Assembly: GCA_009782025.1 (NCBI GenBank)
Contig: WQUQ01000134.1
Location: forward strand, 1-5,368
Origin: Desulfobulbus sp.
GTDB lineage: Bacteria; Pseudomonadota; Gammaproteobacteria; Burkholderiales; Rhodocyclaceae
Length of the DNA: 5,368 bases
Direction: 5' to 3'
The position numbers were made by a program, and so were the translations under genes. Below the pieces are notes generated by a model, which was given only the letters and a program-made list of their open reading frames with translations, did no database searches and was not told the DNA's origin. Position 1 is the stretch's first letter, and the number at the start of each line of letters is the position of its first letter. Shown here piece by piece: positions 1 through 5,368 of the stretch.

Positions 1-161
1 TGACTCGGGGCCGGGGTCGCATTATTGCGGGCCGGCGGCGGCGTCACCTGGCGCTTCATTCCGGACGAGCCGCCACCGCCGAGACGTCTGGCCTCGGCGT
101 CGTCGATGTTGATGGTCAAGCCGATTACCAGCGCGGCGGCCAGGGCGAGAAATTTGTTCAT
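1..161 (-). CDS. Tim44-like domain protein, N-terminal part (cut by window edge)
   Basis: The reading frame starts at the ATG at 161-159 and runs off the left edge after 53 codons without a stop. Residues 1-24 form a classical signal peptide: a short Lys-containing start (MNKF), a hydrophobic core of about 15 residues (LALAAALVIGLTINI) and a likely signal peptidase I site after Ala-Glu-Ala at residue 24. The mature part begins RRLGGGGSSGMKRQ and turns into a Pro/Ala/Asn-rich stretch. From memory, a signal peptide followed by basic residues, a Gly-rich LGGG run and a low-complexity linker is the usual start of bacterial Tim44-like (TIM44 domain) proteins, whose conserved domain lies further downstream, outside this window. 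The role of these bacterial proteins is poorly known; envelope association is inferred. A strong Shine-Dalgarno sequence fixes the start. The gene lies downstream of purL in the same orientation, separated by 193 bp holding a palindromic repeat, so co-transcription is uncertain. That it is a coding, exported protein is fairly sure; the family name is less so. Confidence 0.66.
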   Translation of the reverse strand, partial: MNKFLALAAALVIGLTINIDDAEARRLGGGGSSGMKRQVTPPPARNNATPAPS

Positions 162-169
162 GAATGACG

Positions 170-175
170 CTCCTT
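170..175 (-). promoter_or_regulatory. Ribosome binding site of the Tim44-like gene
   Basis: The minus strand reads AAGGAG here, 8 bases before the ATG at 161. This is a near-perfect Shine-Dalgarno sequence at a good distance. It supports the start of a gene that would otherwise be easy to miss, because only 53 codons are visible. The site partly overlaps a 10-bp palindrome, TTCTATAGAA, at 174-183. Confidence 0.8.
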
Positions 176-190
176 CTATAGAACCGACCG

Positions 191-321
191 TTAAGTATTG
201 ATATTTCCGCCGTCATTGCGAGGGGCAAAGCCCCGTGGCAATCCAAGCAGCGGTCTGGATTGCCACGGCACTACGTGCCTCGCAATGACGATGGATTCTG
301 AACGCATCATCCAATACTTAA
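191..321. repeat. 131-bp unit bounded by a 10-bp inverted repeat, MITE-like
   Basis: TTAAGTATTG at 191-200 is repeated exactly in inverted orientation as CAATACTTAA at 312-321. With a one-base bulge the match extends to TTAAGTATTG(G)AT. These ends enclose the nested palindrome at 211-290. Both ends carry TTAA, which is its own reverse complement, so it could be the outermost part of terminal repeats or a duplicated 4-bp target. Outside TTAA the flanks (GACCG on the left, TGGCC on the right) do not match. The unit has no room for a transposase, so if mobile it would have to be moved by an enzyme encoded elsewhere. It lies between the purL stop and the next start on the same strand and disrupts neither gene. 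Alternatives are a REP-type extragenic palindrome or a structured mRNA element. Confidence 0.6.
211..290. repeat. Nested palindrome, three-stem cloverleaf-like core
   Basis: The 35-bp arm at 211-245 pairs with the arm at 256-290 around a 10-base loop (246-255). The arms are complementary at 29 of 35 positions. Pairing is perfect over the outer 13 bp (CGTCATTGCGAGG, 211-223, with 278-290) and the inner 13 bp (CCGTGGCAATCCA, 233-245, with 256-268). The unmatched middle of each arm forms its own hairpin: GGGGC-AAA-GCCCC at 222-234 and GGCAC-TAC-GTGCC at 267-279. The hairpins share end bases with the long stems, so either a long imperfect hairpin or a three-armed fold could form. From memory, the CGTCATTGCGAGG...GGCAATCCA wording resembles a palindromic repeat found in many copies in numerous bacterial genomes. 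No T-run follows on either strand, so a rho-independent terminator is unlikely, though the stem could protect or attenuate a purL transcript. Confidence 0.85.
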
Positions 322-354
322 TGGCCTGGTGAATAACGCTGCAAAAAACTTCAA

Positions 355-3300
355 TCAACCCACCCAGCGCCGCGCGTTGCGGAACAGGCGCAGCCACGGC
401 GAATCCTCGCCCCAGCCTTGCGGATGCCAGGACATCTGCACGCTGCGGAAGACGCGCTCCGGGTGCGGCATCATGATGGTGAAGCGGCCGTCGGCGGTGG
501 TCACGGCGGTGAGGCCGCCGGGCGAGCCGTTCGGGTTGTAGGGGTAGGTCTCGCTCGGCTGGCCCTTGTTGTCGATGTAGCGCAGCGCCGCCAGGCATTT
601 GGCCGCGTCGCCCGCCGGCTCGAACACCGCCCGGCCCTCGCCGTGCGAGACGACGATGGGAATGTGCGAGCCGGCCATGCCGGCGAAGAAGATCGACGGC
701 GAATCGAGCACCTCGGTCATCACGAAACGCGCCTCGAACTGCTCGACCGCGTTACGGCGGAAGGCCGGCCAATGCTCGGCGCCGGGAATCAGCGACTTGA
801 GCGCGCTCATCATCTGGCAGCCGTTGCAGACGCCGAGCGCGAAAGTGTCCGGGCGGTTGAAGAAGGCGGCGAATTGGTCGCGGCAGCCGTCGTGCATCAG
901 GATGCTCCTGGCCCAGCCCTGGCCGGCGCCAAGCACGTCGCCGTAGGAGAAACCGCCGCAGGCGACCAAACCCTTGAAATCATCGAGGCCGACGCGGCCG
1001 GCCAGGATGTCGCTCATGTGGACATCGACGGCGGCAAAGCCGGCGCGGTCGAAGGCGGCGGCCATCTCATACTGGCTGTTGACGCCCTGTTCGCGCAGGA
1101 TGGCGATGCGCGGGCGGCTGCCCCGGTGCATGGCGGTGAAATCGTCCTGCGGGTCGAAAGTCAGCTTCGGCGTCAGGCCGGGGTCGGCGGTGTCGAGGAT
1201 GCGGTCGTATTCCTGCTGGGCGCAGATGGGGTTGTCGCGCCGGGTCTGCATCCGGTAGCTGGTTTCCGACCAGGCGCGTTGCAGGTCGACGCGTTTTTCG
1301 CGCAGCAGCTTTCTGGCATTGCGGATGACGCGAATTTCATCCCACTCATTCAAGTAGCCGACGAAATGGTAGGGCACGCGCAGGGCGCGCAGCACCGAGG
1401 TCACTTTTTCGCGCTCGCTGCGGCGAATCTGGATCAGCGCGCCGAGTTCCTCGTTGAACAGCGCCCGCACGCAGGTCTCGAAATCGCGCCCGGCCAGCAG
1501 GTCGGGGCGTTTTTCGGAACCGTCGATGTCGCCGGCCAGCGGGTCGTAGCACAGGCCGTCGAGATCGAGCGTGACGCCGCAGCGGCTGGCGAAAGCCATT
1601 TCCGCCGCCGCCACGAACAGACCGCCGTCGGAACGGTCGTGGTAGGCCAGCAGCAAGCCGTCGCGGTTGAGCTTTTGCACCGCGTCGAACAGGCCCTTCA
1701 AGCGGGCGGGGTCATCCACATCCGGCGCATCGGAGCCGGTGGCGCTATACACCTGGGCCAGCGCCGAGCCGCCGAGACGATTTTTACCCAGATCGAGCAG
1801 CAGAATCTCGGTTTCGCCCTGATCCCGCGCCAGCAGCGGCGTCAGCGTCCGCCGCGCGTCGTCCACGGCGGCGAAGGCGGTGACGATCAAGGAAAGCGGC
1901 GACACCACCTGTTTCTGTTCGCTGCCATCTTCCCAGGCGGTGCGCATGGACAGCGAATCCTTGCCGACCGGAATCGAGATGCCGAGCCGCTTGCACAATT
2001 CGGCAACGGCCTCGACGGTGGCGTACAGCCGGGCATCCTCGCCCGGCGCGCCGCAGGCCGCCATCCAGTTGGCCGAGAGCTTGACCCGGCCGAGATCGCC
2101 GACATCGGCGGCGGCCAGATTGGTCAGCGCTTCGCCGATGGCCATGCGGCCCGAAGCCGGCGCGTCGAGCACGGCGAGCGGCGTGCGCTCGCCCATGGCG
2201 AAGGCTTCGCCGAGATAGCCCTGGAAGCTCATCGTGGTCACCGCCACGTCGGCGACCGGAACCTGCCAGGGGCCGACCATCTGGTCGCGGGCAGTCATGC
2301 CGCCGACCGAGCGGTCGCCGATGGCAATCAGGAAGGTCTTGTCGGCGATGGCTGGCAGGCGCAGCAGGCGATAGGCGGCATCCTTCAATTCGACCGAGGC
2401 GGCGGCGAAAGGCACGACGCTCGCCGACCGCGCCGCCGCGTCGCGCGTCATGCGCGGCGGCTTGCCGAGCAGCGCCGCCATTTCCATATCCACCGGATTG
2501 ACGCCGAAATGGGCGTCGGTGACGATCAGGCGGCCATCGCCCGTCGCCTCGCCGACCACCGCGAACGGGCAGCGTTCGCGCGCGCACAGCGCCTGAAATT
2601 CGCCGATGCGCTGGGGCGGCAGGGCCAGCACGTAACGCTCCTGCGCTTCGTTGGACCAGATTTCAGCCGGCGACATGCCGGGTTCGAGGATCGGCACTTG
2701 ACGCAATTCAAAGCGCGCGCCGACGCCGCCGGAATGGGCCAGTTCCGGCAAGGCGTTGGAAACGCCGCCGGCGCCGACATCGTGAATGGACAGGATGGGA
2801 TTGTCGGCCCCCATCTGCCAGCAGCGGTCGATGACCTCCTGCGCGCGCCGCTGGATCTCCGGGTTGCCGCGCTGCACCGAGGCGAAATCGAGATCCTCGG
2901 CATTGATCCCGGCGGTCATCGAGGAGGCCGCGCCGCCGCCCAGGCCGATCAGCATGCCGGGGCCGCCCAGTTGCACGAACAGCGTGCCGACCGGAAAAGT
3001 CTCGGCCTTGAACGACTGCCCGGCCTGAATATTGCCCAGGCCGCCGGCGATCATGATCGGCTTGTGGTAGCCGCGCACGACGCTGGCGACCTCCTGCTCG
3101 TAGGTGCGGAAATAGCCGGTCAGATTGGGGCGGCCAAATTCATTGTTGAAGGCCGCCGCGCCGATCGGCCCCTCGATCATGATGTCCAGCGCCGAGGCGA
3201 TGCGCGCGGGCCGGCCATAGGTCTTTTCCCACGGCTGCGGCGCGTCGGGAATATTCAGGTTGGAAACCGAGAAACCGCACAGCCCGGCCTTGGGCCTGGA

Positions 3301-4293
3301 ACCCTTGCCGGTCGCCCCTTCGTCGCGGATCTCGCCGCCGCTGCCCGTCGCCGCGCCGGGAAAAGGCGAAATCGCCGTCGGATGATTGTGCGTCTCGACC
3401 TTGGTCAGAATGTGGGTCAGTTCCTCCCGGTAAGCGTAAGCGCCATCCGCGCCCGGATAGAAGCGCGCAACCGCCGCGCCCTCGATGATCGAGGCATTGT
3501 CGGCATAAGCCATCACCGTGCCCTGCGGATGCTTCTCATGCGTCTCGCGGATCATGCCGAACAGCGTCTTGTCCTTTGCCTTGCCGTCGATCACCCACGA
3601 GGCGTTGAAAATCTTGTGCCGGCAATGCTCGGAATTGGCCTGGGCGAACATCATCAATTCGACATCCGTCGGATTGCGGCCCGCCCGGGTGAAAATGTCA
3701 TCCAGATAATCGATCTCGTCCCCGGACAAGGCCAGACCCAGCGCAACATTGGCTTCGACCAGCGCCGCCCTGCCCGCTGTTTTGTCACCTCCCAGCAGAT
3801 CGACCGTCGCCAGCGGCTGCGGCTGAAAATGATGAAACAACTCAGCCGCCTGCGCGAAACCGCCGAGCACCGATTCGGTCATGCGGTCATGCAGCAGCGC
3901 GGCGACAGACCTCCGCTCATCGCCAGTCAGCGCCCTGCCCTTCCTGACCCCGACATGAAAGGCGACAACCCGCTCGATGCGCTCGATGGCCGGCTCCAGA
4001 TCGCAATTGAACGCAATGTCGGTCGCCTTCGACGACCACGGCGAAATGGTGCCGAGGCGCGGCGTAACCAGGAACAATTCTCCCTGCTCCGCACCGGCTG
4101 GCCGCTCCTCCAGCAACTGCCCCAGCTTGGCCCGTTCGTCGGCGCTCAGGACGCGCCTCACCGCCACCACATGCCAGTAATCGGCGGTGACGGCTTCAAT
4201 CTCCGCCACCGCCGCGACCAGGCGAGCTTGCAGGCGTTGTAGACGAAAGGCGGAAAAAGCGGCATCGCCTTTGAGGCAAAGAATGTCGGCCAT
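355..4293 (-). CDS. purL: Phosphoribosylformylglycinamidine synthase (FGAM synthase), large type
   Basis: This cytosolic enzyme of de novo purine synthesis converts FGAR, ATP and glutamine to FGAM, ADP, Pi and glutamate. The 1312 residues match the single-chain proteobacterial form (E. coli has 1295) from end to end. The N-terminal FGARS-N part (about 1-170) includes [17 protein letters not shown] at 77-93. The linker has [12 protein letters not shown] at 220-231; His223 aligns, by recollection, with the catalytic His of Salmonella PurL. The first synthetase half carries [13 protein letters not shown] and the Gly-rich ATP-site segment (298-331) and HDVGAGG at 504-510. The second half carries GDRSVGGM and HDRSDGG at 885-891. 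The class I glutaminase domain spans about 1060-1312, with nucleophile Cys1156 in GVCNGCQMM and the His1277/Glu1279 pair in HPERVF. All key residues are present, so it should be active. The ATG is preceded only by a weak GAG at 6 bases, but the protein start agrees with E. coli PurL. The stop is TGA. There is an extra loop near 914-942 relative to E. coli. It is probably transcribed from its own promoter. Confidence 0.98.
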   Translation of the reverse strand: MADILCLKGDAAFSAFRLQRLQARLVAAVAEIEAVTADYWHVVAVRRVLSADERAKLGQLLEERPAGAEQGELFLVTPRLGTISPWSSKATDIAFNCDLEPAIERIERVVAFHVGVRKGRALTGDERRSVAALLHDRMTESVLGGFAQAAELFHHFQPQPLATVDLLGGDKTAGRAALVEANVALGLALSGDEIDYLDDIFTRAGRNPTDVELMMFAQANSEHCRHKIFNASWVIDGKAKDKTLFGMIRETHEKHPQGTVMAYADNASIIEGAAVARFYPGADGAYAYREELTHILTKVETHNHPTAISPFPGAATGSGGEIRDEGATGKGSRPKAGLCGFSVSNLNIPDAPQPWEKTYGRPARIASALDIMIEGPIGAAAFNNEFGRPNLTGYFRTYEQEVASVVRGYHKPIMIAGGLGNIQAGQSFKAETFPVGTLFVQLGGPGMLIGLGGGAASSMTAGINAEDLDFASVQRGNPEIQRRAQEVIDRCWQMGADNPILSIHDVGAGGVSNALPELAHSGGVGARFELRQVPILEPGMSPAEIWSNEAQERYVLALPPQRIGEFQALCARERCPFAVVGEATGDGRLIVTDAHFGVNPVDMEMAALLGKPPRMTRDAAARSASVVPFAAASVELKDAAYRLLRLPAIADKTFLIAIGDRSVGGMTARDQMVGPWQVPVADVAVTTMSFQGYLGEAFAMGERTPLAVLDAPASGRMAIGEALTNLAAADVGDLGRVKLSANWMAACGAPGEDARLYATVEAVAELCKRLGISIPVGKDSLSMRTAWEDGSEQKQVVSPLSLIVTAFAAVDDARRTLTPLLARDQGETEILLLDLGKNRLGGSALAQVYSATGSDAPDVDDPARLKGLFDAVQKLNRDGLLLAYHDRSDGGLFVAAAEMAFASRCGVTLDLDGLCYDPLAGDIDGSEKRPDLLAGRDFETCVRALFNEELGALIQIRRSEREKVTSVLRALRVPYHFVGYLNEWDEIRVIRNARKLLREKRVDLQRAWSETSYRMQTRRDNPICAQQEYDRILDTADPGLTPKLTFDPQDDFTAMHRGSRPRIAILREQGVNSQYEMAAAFDRAGFAAVDVHMSDILAGRVGLDDFKGLVACGGFSYGDVLGAGQGWARSILMHDGCRDQFAAFFNRPDTFALGVCNGCQMMSALKSLIPGAEHWPAFRRNAVEQFEARFVMTEVLDSPSIFFAGMAGSHIPIVVSHGEGRAVFEPAGDAAKCLAALRYIDNKGQPSETYPYNPNGSPGGLTAVTTADGRFTIMMPHPERVFRSVQMSWHPQGWGEDSPWLRLFRNARRWVG

Positions 4294-4323
4294 GGATAGC
4301 TCGGGTCTGGGCGGAAGAGCATC

Positions 4324-4352
4324 ATTGTACCCGAGCGCCAGAGCGGCCTCAT
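4324..4352 (-). promoter_or_regulatory. Candidate purL promoter
   Basis: On the minus strand TACAAT at 4329-4324 differs from the sigma-70 -10 consensus at one base. It would start transcription near 4317, leaving a leader of roughly 24 bases before the purL ATG. At 17-bp spacing the -35 position (4352-4347) reads ATGAGG, a poor match to TTGACA. That hexamer lies inside the first unit of the tandem repeat, so a protein bound there could either replace a weak -35 box as an activator or block polymerase. The -10 is plausible; the -35 is only a positional guess. Confidence 0.45.
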
Positions 4353-4387
4353 GGCATCCGCCTCAGGCATCCACCTCATGGCATCCG
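4347..4387. repeat. Tandem repeat, three units of 14, 13 and 14 bp
   Basis: CCTCATGGCATCCG at 4347-4360 and again at 4374-4387 are identical 14-mers. The 13 bases between them, CCTCAGGCATCCA (4361-4373), are a third copy with one base deleted and the last base changed. The three copies abut without spacers. They fill the middle of the 135-bp gap between the divergent purL and ABC genes and overlap the expected -35 region of purL. A weak plus-strand -10-like TACACT at 4389-4394 lies just after the last unit. Directly repeated units between divergent promoters could be a regulator binding array, but slippage-generated sequence without function is equally possible. Each full unit contains an ATG in frame with the ABC gene, so the repeat could be coding if that gene starts further upstream. 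Confidence 0.75.
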
Positions 4388-4411
4388 TTACACTGCTCCA
4401 TTCGCCATGCC

Positions 4412-4418
4412 GAAAAGG
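4412..4418 (+). promoter_or_regulatory. Ribosome binding site that decides the ABC ATPase start
   Basis: GAAAAGG lies 10 bases before the ATG at 4429, a moderate Shine-Dalgarno match. Two further in-frame ATGs, at 4351 and 4378, lack a comparable site and would add 26 or 17 residues of non-conserved, repeat-derived sequence. The ATG at 4429 also places the usual beta-strand of an ABC domain (IIKISRLTFDY) immediately at the N-terminus. Confidence 0.55.
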
Positions 4419-4428
4419 CCGACGCCGT

Positions 4429-5368
4429 ATGACATCCATCATAAAAATTTCCCGCCTGACCTTTGACTATCCCGGCCAGCGCGCCCTGGACGATGTGAGT
4501 CTTGAGGTTGAAGCGGGCAGCGTGACCGCGCTGGTGGGGCCGAATGGCGCCGGCAAGACGACGCTGATGCGCTGCATCGCCGGGCTGGAAACGCCGCTGG
4601 CGGGCAGCATCGAAGTGGCGGGCATGAACGTGATCGAACAGCCGCGCGCCGTGCATCGCAGCATGGGGTATCTGTCCGATTTCTTCGGCCTCTATCAGGA
4701 ATTGACCGTCGCCCGCTGCCTCGAATATGCCGCCGCCGCGCAAGGCTTGCCGGAGGCGGCAATCCGGGAAGCCATCAGCGACACCGCGCAGCGCCTGCAA
4801 CTGAGCGACCGGCTGGGGCAAACCAGCGGCAGCCTGTCGCGCGGCTTGCGTCAGCGCGTGGCGATCGGGCAGGCCATCATCCATCGGCCCAGGGTATTGC
4901 TGCTCGACGAGCCAGCTTCCGGCCTCGATCCCGAGGCGCGCAGCCAGTTGGCCGCCCTGTTCCGCCACTTGCAGGCTGATGGCATGACGCTGCTGGTCTC
5001 CTCGCACATCCTGGCCGAGCTTGACGAATATTCCACACACATGCTGGCGCTGCGCGCTGGCCGCGTGCTGGAGAGCCGGGCGCTGCAAACTGCCGCCCGC
5101 GCCGATGCGGCGCGCACCCTGCAACTGCAACTGGCCGCGCCCGACGCGCGCCTGGCCGATTGGCTGGCCGCGCAACCCGGCGTCGCCGGCAAAAATGTCG
5201 CGGGCGATTTCGCCGAAATCGCCTTTCAGGGCGACGCCGCAGCACAAGCCGTCTTGCTGTCCGCGCTGGTGCACGCCGGGTTCGCCGTCATCCGCTTCAC
5301 GGAACATCAGGAAAATCTGCAACAGTCCTATCTGCGCTCGGTCGCCGCCCATCTGGAGAAAATGCAAT
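4429..5368 (+). CDS. ABC transporter ATP-binding protein, ABC-2 exporter type (3' end outside window)
   Basis: The frame is open for 313 codons to the window end. It encodes the cytosolic ATPase subunit of an ABC transporter that would drive a separately encoded membrane permease. Walker A is GPNGAGKTT at 37-45. The signature region is LSRGLRQRV at 136-144, a variant of LSGGQ. Walker B runs VLLLDEPASGLDP at 156-168, with Asp160 and catalytic Glu161. The switch His is His193 in SSH. At the Q-loop position the protein reads GYLSDFFGLY (80-89) with no Gln; Asp84 stands near the expected place. This wording and the variant signature are, by recollection, common in CcmA/NatA-like ATPases of ABC-2 exporters. 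After about residue 220 a C-terminal domain ends in HQENLQQSYLRSV (293-305), like the tail of such ATPases, so little of the gene should be missing. No transmembrane segment is seen. The substrate cannot be told; a permease gene is expected next. It is divergent from purL and no functional link is evident. Confidence 0.93.
   Translation, partial: MTSIIKISRLTFDYPGQRALDDVSLEVEAGSVTALVGPNGAGKTTLMRCIAGLETPLAGSIEVAGMNVIEQPRAVHRSMGYLSDFFGLYQELTVARCLEYAAAAQGLPEAAIREAISDTAQRLQLSDRLGQTSGSLSRGLRQRVAIGQAIIHRPRVLLLDEPASGLDPEARSQLAALFRHLQADGMTLLVSSHILAELDEYSTHMLALRAGRVLESRALQTAARADAARTLQLQLAAPDARLADWLAAQPGVAGKNVAGDFAEIAFQGDAAAQAVLLSALVHAGFAVIRFTEHQENLQQSYLRSVAAHLEKMQ

Noticed and set aside
174..183. The 10-bp palindrome TTCTATAGAA as an operator or -10 box for the Tim44-like gene
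   Set aside because: It overlaps the ribosome binding site, so it is too close to the start codon for a promoter, and a single 10-bp palindrome is weak evidence for an operator.
22..246. A 74-codon minus-strand open frame across the Tim44-like gene start
   Set aside because: It begins inside the palindrome, has no ribosome binding site and is Arg-rich. It is a shifted frame of the signal-peptide-encoding gene, which has a strong Shine-Dalgarno sequence.
331..354. A possible rho-independent terminator of purL, since a run of six T follows the stop on the minus strand
   Set aside because: No stem precedes the T-run, and the palindrome further downstream is not followed by T residues on either strand.
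191..598. A 135-codon minus-strand open frame overlapping the purL 3' end
   Set aside because: It is out of frame with the conserved PurL C-terminus and its last part simply translates the palindromic repeat.
418..4242. A 1274-codon open frame on the plus strand, antisense to almost all of purL
   Set aside because: It lies in exact codon register with purL, so antisense stops appear only where purL uses TTA, CTA or TCA. These codons are rare in GC-rich genomes; the only one met is the CTA for Leu18. The predicted product is rich in Ala, Arg, Gly, His and Gln with no recognisable domain, while purL is conserved along its whole length.
4366..4394. A plus-strand promoter for the ABC gene with TACACT at 4389-4394
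   Set aside because: The -10 match is only moderate and no TTGACA-like hexamer stands 16-18 bp upstream; it is noted under the tandem repeat but not called as a feature.
4363..5367. A 334-codon minus-strand open frame opposite the ABC ATPase
   Set aside because: The opposite strand encodes a complete set of ABC motifs. The antisense product is Gln-, Gly- and Ala-rich without recognisable motifs and would also overlap the promoter region.

Overview
The window is GC-rich, densely coding bacterial DNA with one complete gene and two genes cut by the window edges. The complete gene is purL on the minus strand. It encodes the large, single-chain proteobacterial type of formylglycinamidine ribonucleotide (FGAM) synthase, 1312 residues, with its glutaminase domain fused at the C-terminus. 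This architecture, the wording of the PurL motifs and the GC-rich codon use suggest a betaproteobacterium, perhaps of the Rhodocyclales. That placement is a judgement from memory, not a search result.

Layout from left to right. Bases 1-161 (minus strand) hold the first 53 codons of a secreted or membrane protein with a clear signal peptide and a Tim44-like start. Bases 162-354 are intergenic and carry an unusually well-formed nested palindrome. Two 35-bp arms (211-245 and 256-290) match at 29 of 35 positions, each arm has its own small hairpin, and a 10-bp outer inverted repeat that starts and ends in TTAA encloses the whole 131-bp unit. It looks like a small non-autonomous mobile or REP/MITE-like element. 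Bases 355-4293 are purL. Bases 4294-4428 are a divergent promoter region with a good -10 box for purL and a compact tandem repeat of three 13-14 bp units. Bases 4429-5368 (plus strand) are the start of an ABC-2 type exporter ATPase, open at the window end.

purL and the Tim44-like gene point the same way, with the palindrome between them. The ABC gene is transcribed divergently and is probably followed by its permease outside the window. I see no functional link between purine synthesis and the two neighbours. The gene content is ordinary, and the points worth a second look are the two intergenic repeat structures. I found no tRNA, rRNA, CRISPR array, transposase gene or convincing rho-independent terminator.
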